Assembly: GCF_000422425.1 (NCBI RefSeq)
Contig: NZ_KE383830.1
Coordinates: forward strand, 86,077-150,076
Length of the DNA: 64,000 nucleotides
DNA from: Oceanospirillum beijerinckii DSM 7166
GTDB lineage: Bacteria; Pseudomonadota; Gammaproteobacteria; Pseudomonadales; Halomonadaceae
Direction of reading: 5' to 3'
The position numbers and the translations under genes were made by a program. The first letter of the stretch is position 1. Each line of letters opens with the position of its first letter. Below are positions 45,829 to 54,175 of the stretch, piece by piece. Below the pieces are notes generated by a model. The model saw nothing but the letters and a program-made list of their open reading frames with translations. It made no database searches and was not told where the DNA came from.

Positions 45829-46662
45829 TTACTGCTGCCAGCCTGGGGCGCGTTTATCGAAAAATGCGCCCAGTCCTTCCTGACCCTCTTCAGAAACTCG
45901 AATCTCTGCGATCAGGCGCTGGGTGTATTCAATTACTTCATTATCAATCGGGCTTTTTGCGACGCGAGCGATCAGCTCTTTGGTGCGACGTACACTCTGC
46001 GGGCTGTTGGCCAGCAGTTTCTGCACCATATCGTCGGCTGTGCTTTCCAGATCATCCTGGTCAACGACTATGTGAGCCAGACCCAGACGTACCGCTTCGT
46101 CGCCGTCAAACACTTCTGCGGTCAGGAAATAACGACGCGCTGCACGCTCACCCATAGCAGCCACCACAAACGGGCTGATTACCGCAGGAGAGAGGCCAAT
46201 TTTTACTTCACTCAGGCAGAAACGGGCACGATCTGTCGCGATACAGATATCACAACACGCCGCCAGACCTACGGCACCGCCGTAAGCGGCACCCTGAACC
46301 AGCGCAATCGTCGGCTTGCTCAGGTTATTCAGCGTGTGCATCAGACGGGCCAGTTCACCGGCGTCGTTGAAGTTATCTTCAAAGCTGTACTGAGCCATGC
46401 GCTTCATCCAGCCCAGATCAGCACCGGCGGAGAAGTGTTTGCCGTTGGAGCGCAGTACCACAACACGAACCTGTTCGTTTGCGTTGATCTCATCCAGTAC
46501 GGCCAGAATTTCGCCAATCAGCTTGTCATCAAAAGCGTTATGCACTTCCGGACGATTCAGGACGATACTTGCTACACCCTGTGCGGAGATCTCACATAAC
46601 ACTTGCTCGGTTGCACTCTTTGCAGAGGTCGCACCTACTGAGGAATTAGTTGCAGTTGTCAT
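45829..46662 (-). CDS. liuC: Methylglutaconyl-CoA hydratase (enoyl-CoA hydratase family)
   Basis: 277 aa from the ATG at 46662, with GGAGAG 8 nt upstream; a GTG nine bases earlier is too close to that site. Crotonase-fold signatures are seen in HFSAGADLGWMKRMA (oxyanion hole and substrate pocket) and VQGAAYGGAVGLAACCDICIA. It hydrates 3-methylglutaconyl-CoA to HMG-CoA, linking LiuB/LiuD to LiuE. The first 20 residues are a non-conserved Ser/Thr/Ala-rich tail. Confidence 0.94.
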   Translation of the reverse strand: MTTATNSSVGATSAKSATEQVLCEISAQGVASIVLNRPEVHNAFDDKLIGEILAVLDEINANEQVRVVVLRSNGKHFSAGADLGWMKRMAQYSFEDNFNDAGELARLMHTLNNLSKPTIALVQGAAYGGAVGLAACCDICIATDRARFCLSEVKIGLSPAVISPFVVAAMGERAARRYFLTAEVFDGDEAVRLGLAHIVVDQDDLESTADDMVQKLLANSPQSVRRTKELIARVAKSPIDNEVIEYTQRLIAEIRVSEEGQEGLGAFFDKRAPGWQQ

Positions 46663-46679
46663 TGTTATCACTCTCCGGA

Positions 46680-48287
46680 TTACATGCGGAACACGCCGAA
46701 ACGTGTCTCTTGTGCAGGTGCATTCAGAGCGGCAGAGATCGCCAGGCCCAATACATCACGGGTTTGTGCCGGATCAATCACACCATCATCCCACAGACGA
46801 GCGCTGGCGTAGTAAGGGTGACCCTGGTGCTCATACTGCTCAACGATAGGCTTCTTGAACTCAGCTTCATCTTCCTGAGCCCACTCCTGGCCTTTGCGTT
46901 CCATATTGTCACGCTTCACCTGAGCCAGTACGCCTGCCGCTTGCTCACCACCCATCACGGAGATACGGGAATTAGGCCACATCCACATCAGATTCGGATC
47001 ATAAGCACGACCACACATGCCGTAGTTGCCAGCACCGAAGCTACCGCCGATCAGCATGGTGAATTTAGGCACCTTGGCACAGGCTACTGCGGTTACCATC
47101 TTGGCACCGTTTTTCGCGATACCTTCGGACTCGTACTTACCACCCACCATAAAGCCGGTAATGTTCTGCAGGAATACCAGAGGAATACCGCGCTGAGAAC
47201 ACAGCTCGATAAAGTGGGCACCTTTTAGCGCCGCTTCAGAGAAGAGTACGCCGTTGTTGGCGATAATGCCGACAGGGTAGCCGTGGATACGGGCAAAACC
47301 CGTCACCAGAGTCGTGCCGTACAGCTGTTTAAATTCGTCGAATTCAGATCCATCTACCACACGGGCGATCACTTCGCGTACGTCGTATGGCTTGCGCAGA
47401 TCTTCAGAAACGATGCCGTAGATCTCTTCCGGGTCGTACAGTGGCGGACGGCTTTCTTTGACATCCAGTTCCACTTTCTTATTCGGGTTCAGACGGGATA
47501 CACACTGACGGGCCAGCTGCAGGGCATGCTGGTCGTTCATGGCGTAGTGATCCGCTACACCGGAAGTTTTACAGTGTACGTCGGCACCACCCAGATCTTC
47601 CGCAGAGATCACCTCACCGGTGGCTGCTTTTACCAGCGGAGGACCGGCCAGGAAAATCGTACCCTGCTGACGCACAATGATGGACTCATCGGCCATGGCC
47701 GGTACATAAGCACCGCCCGCCGTACAGGAACCCATAACCACAGCGATCTGAGGAATGCCCTTAGCGGACATATTGGCCTGGTTGTAGAAGATACGACCAA
47801 AGTGGTCACGATCCGGGAATACATCATCCTGATTGGGCAGGTTGGCACCGCCGGAATCTACCAGATAAACACAAGGCAGATGATTCTTTTCTGCAATCTC
47901 TTGTGCACGCAGGTGCTTCTTAACGGTCAGCGGGTAGTAGGTGCCGCCTTTAGTGGTCGCATCGTTGGCGATGATCATACATTCCTGACCACTGACCCGA
48001 CCGATACCCGTGATAATGCCCGCAGAGGGTACATGATCCTGGTACACATTCAGAGCCGCTAACTGAGACAGCTCCATAAACGGGGCGCCTTCGTCCAGCA
48101 GAGTATTAATACGTTCACGAGGCAGGAGTTTTCCGCGATCAAGGTGCTTCTTCTGTGCGGCTTCGCCACCACCTTGTTTGATTTCTGCTAGTTTCTCACG
48201 CAGATCCTGAACCAGACGCTTCATGTTTGAGCGATTGGTCTGAAACTCTTCGGAGCGGGTATTAATTTTACTTTTGATAACCGCCAT
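46680..48287 (-). CDS. liuB: Methylcrotonyl-CoA carboxylase carboxyltransferase (beta) subunit
   Basis: 535 aa from the ATG at 48287, with AAGGAG upstream; a longer in-frame start is not needed. Carboxyltransferase domains are recognisable from [34 protein letters not shown] and the C-terminal [20 protein letters not shown]. It transfers the carboxyl group from biotin on LiuD to 3-methylcrotonyl-CoA. It is separated from liuA by 234 bp that include a terminator-like hairpin, so it may also have its own promoter. Confidence 0.96.
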   Translation of the reverse strand: MAVIKSKINTRSEEFQTNRSNMKRLVQDLREKLAEIKQGGGEAAQKKHLDRGKLLPRERINTLLDEGAPFMELSQLAALNVYQDHVPSAGIITGIGRVSGQECMIIANDATTKGGTYYPLTVKKHLRAQEIAEKNHLPCVYLVDSGGANLPNQDDVFPDRDHFGRIFYNQANMSAKGIPQIAVVMGSCTAGGAYVPAMADESIIVRQQGTIFLAGPPLVKAATGEVISAEDLGGADVHCKTSGVADHYAMNDQHALQLARQCVSRLNPNKKVELDVKESRPPLYDPEEIYGIVSEDLRKPYDVREVIARVVDGSEFDEFKQLYGTTLVTGFARIHGYPVGIIANNGVLFSEAALKGAHFIELCSQRGIPLVFLQNITGFMVGGKYESEGIAKNGAKMVTAVACAKVPKFTMLIGGSFGAGNYGMCGRAYDPNLMWMWPNSRISVMGGEQAAGVLAQVKRDNMERKGQEWAQEDEAEFKKPIVEQYEHQGHPYYASARLWDDGVIDPAQTRDVLGLAISAALNAPAQETRFGVFRM

Positions 48288-48410
48288 CTTGTGCTCCTTG
48301 GGTAAGTAAGCCAGCTCATGCTTGTGAGTGGGCTTATATAAGTTGACGAGACAGACCAAAAAAAGGTCGTGCAGGGGGAAATTCTCAGTCTGCCTCGTCA
48401 GACCTGGGTC

Positions 48411-48436
48411 GGCTTAACCCTATGCCAGGGTTAGCC
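48411..48436. other. Hairpin in the liuA-liuB gap
   Basis: GGCTTAACCCT and AGGGTTAGCC pair with one bulged T around a 5-nt loop. It may be part of the 5' leader of a liuB transcript or an mRNA-processing structure; no function can be shown. Confidence 0.4.
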
Positions 48437-48486
48437 GGAATTTGACGTAGGTGGGGACCTTTGACAAAAAGGTGAGGGCACCTAAC

Positions 48487-48511
48487 AAAAGGGAGTCAGT
48501 TGCAGACTCCC
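48487..48511 (-). terminator. Terminator-like hairpin between liuA and liuB
   Basis: On the minus strand GGGAGTC, a 7-nt loop and GACTCCC (48511-48491) are followed by TTTTGTT. It lies just after the liuA stop and would end part of the liuA transcripts, giving more liuA than liuBCDE message. Confidence 0.75.
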
Positions 48512-48521
48512 TTGGAATTTC

Positions 48522-49691
48522 TTACTTAGACTCAGCGAAGATCTCGCGGCCAATCAGCATACGACGAACTTCGGAAGTGCCTGCGCCAATCTCATACAGT
48601 TTGGCATCACGCAGCAGACGACCCGTTGGGAATTCGTTGATGTAACCGTTACCACCCAGCAGCTGGATAGAATCCAGAGCAACTTGAGTCGCTTTCTCTG
48701 CACAGTACAGAATCACACCGGCAGCATCTTTACGGCTGGTCTCACCACGGTCACATGCTTTAGCTGCGGCGTACAGGTAAGATTTACAAGCGTTCATCGT
48801 GGTGTACATATCCGCCACTTTACCCTGAACCAGCTGGAACTCACCGATAGACTGACCAAACTGCTGACGGTCGTGCATATAAGGAATCACGATATCCATC
48901 GCCGCCTGCATAATGCCAGTAGGGCCACCGGTCAGAACGGTACGCTCGTAGTCCAGGCCGCTCATCAGAACGCGCACACCTTTACCGACTTCGCCCAGTA
49001 CGTTCTCTTCTGGTACCTCACAATCGGTAAATACCAGCTCACAGGTGTTAGAACCGCGCATGCCCAGCTTGTCCAGCTTCTGGTGACGGCTGAAACCTGG
49101 GAAGTCACGCTCAACGATAAAGGCCGTAATTCCTTTAGAGCCCGCAGAAGTATCGGTCTTAGCGTAGATCACGTAGGTGTTAGCATCTGGACCATTGGTG
49201 ATCCACATTTTGTTACCGTTCAGAATGTAACGATCACCTTTTTTGTCAGCACGCAGCTTCATGCTAACAACATCAGAACCCGCGCCTGGCTCGGACATCG
49301 CCAGTGCACCAATATGCTCACCGGAAACCAGCTTAGGCAGGTACTTCTCTTTCTGCGCCTGGTTACCGTTCAATTTGATCTGGTTAACACACAGGTTGGA
49401 GTGTGCGCCATAAGACAGGCCTACAGAAGCAGAAGCGCGGGAGATCTCTTCCATCGCGATTACGTGGGCCAGATAACCCATGTCGGAACCGCCAAACTCT
49501 TCAGGAACCGTGATGCCTAACAGGCCCATATCACCAAATTTGCGCCACAGCTCATTAGGAAACTCATTGTCTGCATCAATCTGCTCAGCACGCGGAGCGA
49601 TCTCTTCGGCAGCAAAACGATTCACCTGCTCACGCAGCATGTCGTAGGTTTCGCCGAGGTCAAAATTGAACTCTTTGTAAATGGACTTCAT
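48522..49691 (-). CDS. liuA: Isovaleryl-CoA dehydrogenase
   Basis: 389 aa from the ATG at 49691, with GAGG 6 nt upstream; a GTG 12 bases earlier overlaps that site. Acyl-CoA dehydrogenase signatures: [14 protein letters not shown] (FAD/substrate binding) and the C-terminal [32 protein letters not shown] region split across 340-375. The N-terminus ([16 protein letters not shown]) is typical of isovaleryl-CoA dehydrogenases. It oxidises isovaleryl-CoA to 3-methylcrotonyl-CoA, passing electrons to ETF. First gene of the liu operon, behind the operator-like palindrome at 49781-49796. Confidence 0.95.
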   Translation of the reverse strand: MKSIYKEFNFDLGETYDMLREQVNRFAAEEIAPRAEQIDADNEFPNELWRKFGDMGLLGITVPEEFGGSDMGYLAHVIAMEEISRASASVGLSYGAHSNLCVNQIKLNGNQAQKEKYLPKLVSGEHIGALAMSEPGAGSDVVSMKLRADKKGDRYILNGNKMWITNGPDANTYVIYAKTDTSAGSKGITAFIVERDFPGFSRHQKLDKLGMRGSNTCELVFTDCEVPEENVLGEVGKGVRVLMSGLDYERTVLTGGPTGIMQAAMDIVIPYMHDRQQFGQSIGEFQLVQGKVADMYTTMNACKSYLYAAAKACDRGETSRKDAAGVILYCAEKATQVALDSIQLLGGNGYINEFPTGRLLRDAKLYEIGAGTSEVRRMLIGREIFAESK

Positions 49692-49780
49692 GGTAGGCCT
49701 CACAATTGCTCATTATTGTTTGCTTCACTGCTTTGCATTAAGTGAGCAGCGTATCAAGTTGTAGCTAAATTTAATTCAAG

Positions 49781-49796
49781 TTGACGTTAACGTAAA
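49781..49796. promoter_or_regulatory. LiuR-like operator, site 2 (liuA)
   Basis: TTGACGTTAACGTAAA, 90 bp upstream of the liuA ATG, identical to the site at 38080-38095. Placement in front of a liu operon supports reading it as the LiuR binding site. Confidence 0.8.
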
Positions 49797-50166
49797 GGGA
49801 AATTTAAACTTTTTTCGTGCGACTAAAGTTGAGTAAGTGGAGGTGGTTAGGTTCTAGATACATAGCGATTGGGAGAGTGCTGCAGGGTTGATGTTTTTTT
49901 ATATATCTCTTTGTATATCAGTTGGTTATATCGTATTTCCAGGGGAATTGTAGACTGGAAGTGCATATAGTAGGTGGCTTTTGATTTTCAATAGACTCTA
50001 GTGCAGAGGCCAAAATGGAAATAAAGCTGCCGAATGAACCTCACTGTTTCCTCACTGACCTGTGTAGACTATTTTATAAATCTTCTGTGCTTTTGGGTTT
50101 GGTCTGCAGGCTAATCAACGGTAGATTCGTCTGTTGAATCGCATGATAAATCACTGAACCTAATGC

Positions 50167-50182
50167 TTGCTGTTAACGTAAA
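50167..50182. promoter_or_regulatory. LiuR-like operator, weaker site 3
   Basis: TTGCTGTTAACGTAAA matches the other two sites at 14 of 16 positions, with both mismatches in the left half. It is 66 bp before the ATG of the Trp-rich protein gene and could be functional or a chance match. Confidence 0.4.
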
Positions 50183-50247
50183 AATAGCCGCATGTGTAAA
50201 TTTTTGAACATACTTTTTTATGCGTTTCAGCGACATACTGGGTTTAT

Positions 50248-50463
50248 ATGAATAGAATCAATCCTGCCAAGCTATACAAGAGTAAATGGACTGCGGTTAA
50301 ACCAATGAACCGAGAGAAACACTTCCTGGTAACGGATGTTGAGTTTGAGGAGGACGGCACAGTACTTTTTTGCCTGCTGGAGGCCGTTATTTCGAAAACA
50401 GAGTATCCAATTGATTGGACTGAATTAAAAAACGACCAAAAGTGGCTGCAGGGTTGGAAATAG
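50248..50463 (+). CDS. TIGR02450-type Trp-rich small protein
   Basis: 71 aa. Conserved Trp residues in NPAKLYKSKWTAVKP, then REKHFLVTDVEF, YPIDWTELKND and KWLQGWK are the hallmark of the TIGR02450 family, of unknown function. Cytoplasmic. The ribosome-binding site is poor. It ends 25 bp before the DctB-like kinase gene and may be co-transcribed with it. Confidence 0.88.
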   Translation: MNRINPAKLYKSKWTAVKPMNREKHFLVTDVEFEEDGTVLFCLLEAVISKTEYPIDWTELKNDQKWLQGWK

Positions 50464-50487
50464 CACAGCGCTTTCAATTTCAAGCTG

Positions 50488-52353
50488 GTGGATATCATTT
50501 TGAAACTACAACGTCTGTTGCTGATTATTTTATTGGCAACTCTCAGCTCGTCTTTATTCACCTGGCAAGTGGGACGCTACGCTTATGACTGGTCGATGAT
50601 TCAGTTGAAAGGTGATGGTGAGGATCGTTTGCTGGGGTTGATCAGTCAGTTTCGGGCAGCATTGGACGAATACAAATATTTACCGTTTCTGATTTCGCAG
50701 AATAGGGAAGTGAAGGAGCTGTTACTGTCACCCTCGCCGGATAAAATTGCCGAGGTGAGTCGTTATCTTGAACAAGCCAATTTAGTTGCCGGTTCCACAG
50801 CACTGTTTATTCTGGATCGCAACGGGCAAGCAAAAGCGTTCAGTTATTGGCGACAGCAACGGGATTTTTATCTGATTTCACATGCTCAAGCGCCTTACTT
50901 TGTAGAAGCAAAAAACGGTCTGCATAGGATTTATCTGTCCAAACCTGATGCCCTGGCCGACGGCGCTTTTTATCTATCGGCCTCTGTCTATGATAACCGT
51001 CATTTTGCCGGAGTTGCGACAGTACGTATCAATCTCGATGTGTTACAACCTGACCTGCCTCAGAATGAAAGTTATATGATCAGCCAGCACGGGCGGGTGT
51101 TATTGGCCAGTGATAGCCACTGGGTGCAGCAAGAGGTGGATACGATCTTACAGCCTTTTAGGCAGCAGCTTTTAAGCGATGATGTGGTGGCTGATATCCG
51201 TAAGCAACAGGATGGTCAAAAGGTATTAGTACAGTCTATAAAGCTGGATGACCTGCAATGGCAGATGTCTGTTATTACAAATATCAAGAGCGCACATAAT
51301 CTGGAGCAGACGGCCAGGCTGTATAGCCTGGGAGGCTGCATTGCCTTTGCGCTTTTTCTTCTGTGGTTACGTGAACGGCACTTAAAAAATCTCTCCCGTC
51401 TGGAAACCCGTGCAGCGCTGGAGCAGGCTAATAATCAGCTTGAGCAAAAAGTGCAAGAGCGTACCCAGGCGCTAAAAATGGCACAGGACGAATTGGCTCA
51501 GGCAGAAAAGATGGCAGCATTGGGTCGAATGTCTTCTGCTGTAGTACATGAGTTGAATCAGCCGTTAACGGCAATGCGCACTTATGTCTCTATTTGCCGC
51601 CACCTGCTGGCTCAACAGAGGACGGCTCAGAATTCGGAAAGTAGGCTAGAGCAAAGTGTTGACAAGGGGGGGGAGCAAAGCGACAGGCTGACCGCTGAAC
51701 AGGGGTGTAATGATCATCTATTGGATGAGAATCTGGTGCTTATCACTCAACTCACTGAACGTATGGCCGTCTTGACCCGACAACTTAAAACGTTTGCTTA
51801 TAAGAAACCAGAGAAGCTGTCTCCGGTTGATCCGGTTCAGGTACTGAATCATATATTACCTTCCTTTCAGGAACGCTTGGCGCAGGGAAGCATTCAGTTA
51901 GAGTGTGTATTTCCAGACCAGGCGGTGTCTATTGCGGGAGATAATGCCCGGCTCGAGCAGATTTTTAGCAATCTGATTACCAATGCCTGTGATGCCATGG
52001 CGAGCGAACGCTCTGACCAGCAACATCGATTAATATTGTCTATATCGGCCCCGGTTGAAACTGATCAGCGTGTTACTCTGCAGGTGATAGATACAGGGCC
52101 AGGGATCACAGTACAGGATAGTCAGCAGCTGTTTGAGCCCTTTTATACCAGTAAAGCGATTGGTGATGGTTTAGGCTTGGGGTTGTCTATTGTGCGATCC
52201 ATCGTCAAAGACCTCCAGGGGGAAATCCGAGTGGATAACTCGATGGAAGGAGGGGCCTGTTTTACCGTGCGACTGCCCATTTATACTCAAAGCACTGCCA
52301 TTACGCACAAATGTGTCATCAATAATACTGATACAACTTTACACGATAAGTAA
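50488..52353 (+). CDS. DctB-like sensor histidine kinase
   Basis: A 621-aa inner-membrane kinase; GTG start at 50488 is the best available and its ribosome-binding site is weak. One helix at about 8-25, a periplasmic sensor domain of the DctB/dCache type (about 35-275), a second helix near 278-296, a coiled coil, then HisKA with His354 (VVHELNQPLTAMRTY) and HATPase (IFSNLITNACDAM, DTGPGI, GDGLGLGLSIVRS). The HELNQPL motif and layout match DctB, which senses C4-dicarboxylates. An unusual Ser/Gln/Glu-rich insertion at about 375-405 interrupts the region after the His. It pairs with the sigma-54 activator downstream, from which it is separated by repeat B. Confidence 0.92.
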   Translation: MDIILKLQRLLLIILLATLSSSLFTWQVGRYAYDWSMIQLKGDGEDRLLGLISQFRAALDEYKYLPFLISQNREVKELLLSPSPDKIAEVSRYLEQANLVAGSTALFILDRNGQAKAFSYWRQQRDFYLISHAQAPYFVEAKNGLHRIYLSKPDALADGAFYLSASVYDNRHFAGVATVRINLDVLQPDLPQNESYMISQHGRVLLASDSHWVQQEVDTILQPFRQQLLSDDVVADIRKQQDGQKVLVQSIKLDDLQWQMSVITNIKSAHNLEQTARLYSLGGCIAFALFLLWLRERHLKNLSRLETRAALEQANNQLEQKVQERTQALKMAQDELAQAEKMAALGRMSSAVVHELNQPLTAMRTYVSICRHLLAQQRTAQNSESRLEQSVDKGGEQSDRLTAEQGCNDHLLDENLVLITQLTERMAVLTRQLKTFAYKKPEKLSPVDPVQVLNHILPSFQERLAQGSIQLECVFPDQAVSIAGDNARLEQIFSNLITNACDAMASERSDQQHRLILSISAPVETDQRVTLQVIDTGPGITVQDSQQLFEPFYTSKAIGDGLGLGLSIVRSIVKDLQGEIRVDNSMEGGACFTVRLPIYTQSTAITHKCVINNTDTTLHDK

Positions 52354-52369
52354 GCATACCGTGATTTTT

Positions 52370-52440
52370 CCTACATAAAACCTGTACTTTCCGGCCGCTT
52401 CGGCTGGAAAGTACAGGAGTATTTATATTCGGGTACTTAG
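52370..52440. repeat. Dispersed hairpin repeat B, copy 2
   Basis: Stem CCTGTACTTTCCGGCCG (52381-52397), loop CTT, CGGCTGGAAAGTACAGG (52401-52417) with one wobble, flanked by CCTACATAAAA and TTTATATTCGGGTACTTA. Located between kinase and activator genes, where it could act as an intra-operon attenuator. Confidence 0.85.
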
Positions 52441-52464
52441 CCTCGATAAAACGGAGACAAAAAG

Positions 52465-53820
52465 ATGAAGGGGACCGTCCTACTGGTTGATGACGAGGCG
52501 ATGATCCGCCAGTCCACTGAGCAGTGGCTTAAGATGGCTCAATTTGAGGTTATCAGCCGCGACAGTGCTGAGCAGGCGATGACCGTTCTGAATGAAGACT
52601 TCCCCGGTATTCTGGTAACAGATGTTAAAATGCCCGGCATGGATGGCCTGCAACTGATGACTCAGGCCCGGACGATGATTCCTGAGTTACCGGTTATTCT
52701 GGTCACCGGCCATGGTGATGTGGATATGGCGATCCACGCAATGCGCAGCGGTGCTTATGATTTTATTGAGAAGCCTTTTGTACCGGAGCGTCTGGTTGAA
52801 ACCATCGATAGGGCCTGTGAAAAGCGTCGCTTAATGCTGGAGAACCTGCGGCTGCAACAAAATATTGCCTCTCAGTCGGGTATTGATAATCGGATTATTG
52901 GCATATCACCTTCTATACAACGATTAAAGCGAGATCTGCTAAAAGCTGCAGTTCAGGATACCAATGTCATCATATATGGCGAGACCGGTTGCGGTAAGGA
53001 ATTAGTTGCTCAGTGTCTTCATGAATTCAGTAGCCGCGGCGTACATAATTTTGTCCCAATCAACTGCAGTGCCATCCCTGAGGCCTTGATTGAAAGTGAG
53101 TTGTTTGGCCATGAAGCCGGGGCTTTTACCGGTGCGGCAAAAAAACGTATTGGTAAATTTGAGCATGCCAACAATGGCACCTTGTTCTTGGATGAGATTG
53201 AAAGTATGCCTGCTCATCTTCAGGTGAAAATCCTGAGAGCTTTACAGGATGGTGTGATTGAACGTCTGGGCTGCAATAACCAGATTCAGGTTAATCTGAG
53301 AATTATCGCCGCTTCTAAAGCAGACCTAAGAACAGAGGAGAGCTTTCGTCAGGATCTGTTTTATCGTCTGAATGTTACCTCGCTATATCTACCTCCATTA
53401 AGGGAAAGGCAGGAAGATATCCCTCTGCTGTTTGAACATTATGCTCGCAAGGCAGTGACTAAGGATTCAGGTGCGCTGCGTCGAATCACGGATCACGATA
53501 TCGATAATATGCAGCAATACAGCTGGCCGGGGAATGTCCGTGAGCTGAAAAATGCCGCAATACGGTACGCCCTGGATGGTGAGTTATCAGTAGCAGATAC
53601 CTTGTTTCCAAAAGACGCAGGCTTTGATGCTGAGCAGCCGGTTGCCAGTTCATTATCCCTGGCTGCTCAGGTCGCTAATTTTGAGCGTGACGTTATCTGT
53701 CGCACACTGAAACAACATCAGGGCAATATTAAAGCAGTGATGGACCAATTGGATCTACCGCGCAGGACTCTGAACCAGAAGATGGTGAAATACGATATCA
53801 ATCGTAATGAGTTTCTTTAG
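52465..53820 (+). CDS. DctD-like sigma-54-dependent response regulator
   Basis: 451 aa with GGAG before the ATG. Receiver with phospho-Asp53 (VTDVKMPGMDG); AAA+ domain with Walker A GETGCGKE (172-179), the sigma-54 contact loop GAFTGA (219-224) and LFLDEIESMP; and a C-terminal Fis-type helix-turn-helix (GNIKAVMDQLDLPRRTLNQK). It would be phosphorylated by the upstream kinase and activate a sigma-54 promoter. The palindromes and -24/-12 promoter ahead of the TRAP genes are the obvious targets. Confidence 0.94.
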   Translation: MKGTVLLVDDEAMIRQSTEQWLKMAQFEVISRDSAEQAMTVLNEDFPGILVTDVKMPGMDGLQLMTQARTMIPELPVILVTGHGDVDMAIHAMRSGAYDFIEKPFVPERLVETIDRACEKRRLMLENLRLQQNIASQSGIDNRIIGISPSIQRLKRDLLKAAVQDTNVIIYGETGCGKELVAQCLHEFSSRGVHNFVPINCSAIPEALIESELFGHEAGAFTGAAKKRIGKFEHANNGTLFLDEIESMPAHLQVKILRALQDGVIERLGCNNQIQVNLRIIAASKADLRTEESFRQDLFYRLNVTSLYLPPLRERQEDIPLLFEHYARKAVTKDSGALRRITDHDIDNMQQYSWPGNVRELKNAAIRYALDGELSVADTLFPKDAGFDAEQPVASSLSLAAQVANFERDVICRTLKQHQGNIKAVMDQLDLPRRTLNQKMVKYDINRNEFL

Positions 53821-53860
53821 GCTGAGTTTTGAGAGGATTACAGCTTCAGCACTGGATTAT

Positions 53861-53886
53861 CCAATAAGCAAAAAATTGCCTATTGG
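53861..53886. promoter_or_regulatory. Activator-site palindrome 1
   Basis: CCAATAAGCAA, 4-nt spacer AAAA, TTGCCTATTGG. It shares the core ATAAGCAA-N4-TTGC(C/T)TAT with the other two sites. About 240 bp upstream of the -24 element. Confidence 0.8.
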
Positions 53887-53986
53887 GTGTAGCCCGTTAG
53901 ATATAAAGGGAATTAAGCCTGACTGTTATCTCTGGAAGGCGCTTAATCAAGGATAATTGGGATAAACAAAATCGTTTCGTACTGTT

Positions 53987-54008
53987 GATAAGCAATTTTT
54001 TGCCTATC
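53987..54008. promoter_or_regulatory. Activator-site palindrome 2
   Basis: GATAAGCAA, spacer TTTT, TTGCCTATC. One mismatch between arms. Confidence 0.82.
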
Positions 54009-54017
54009 ATTTTGTAT

Positions 54018-54043
54018 CCGATAAGCAAATTATTGCTTATCGG
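54018..54043. promoter_or_regulatory. Activator-site palindrome 3 (perfect)
   Basis: CCGATAAGCAA, spacer ATTA, TTGCTTATCGG, a perfect 11-bp inverted repeat. Centre-to-centre distance to site 2 is 33 bp, about three helical turns, so two activator dimers could sit on the same face. It lies about 85 bp upstream of the -24 GG. Confidence 0.85.
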
Positions 54044-54112
54044 TTGATGATCTGTATTGGGTTTTGATTATATTTTCCTTTAAATACAGTATGTTATGAG
54101 TTTTTGTGCAAG

Positions 54113-54130
54113 TTGGCCCTTTAGTTGCTA
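54113..54130 (+). promoter_or_regulatory. Sigma-54 (-24/-12) promoter of the TRAP operon
   Basis: TTGGCCCTTTAGTTGCTA keeps the invariant GG (54115-54116) and GC (54127-54128) with ten bases between them. It lies 46 bp upstream of the binding-protein ATG and downstream of the activator palindromes. Confidence 0.85.
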
Positions 54131-54175
54131 TACCTATAGTCACCAAAAACAAAAATTCCATCTAAGGGCGTAACG

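Larger units (their letters stand above)
49692..50247. promoter_or_regulatory. Divergent control region between liuA and the Trp-rich protein gene
   Basis: A 556-bp stretch without a gene, holding two copies of the operator-like palindrome (49781-49796 exact; 50167-50182, 14 of 16 matches). The liuA promoter must lie in the left part; no -35/-10 pair is clear enough to fix. The middle (49850-50150) shows nothing recognisable. Confidence 0.65.
53821..54175. promoter_or_regulatory. Sigma-54 control region of the TRAP operon
   Basis: A 355-bp intergenic region containing three related palindromes and a -24/-12 promoter, detailed in the next entries. No gene. Confidence 0.85.

Noticed and set aside
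44082..46157. A 691-codon open frame on the plus strand, antisense to liuD and liuC
   Set aside because: It lies entirely opposite well-identified genes; its translation is rich in His, Arg, Gln, Thr and Val with no domain, which is typical of the antisense shadow of GC-biased coding sequence.
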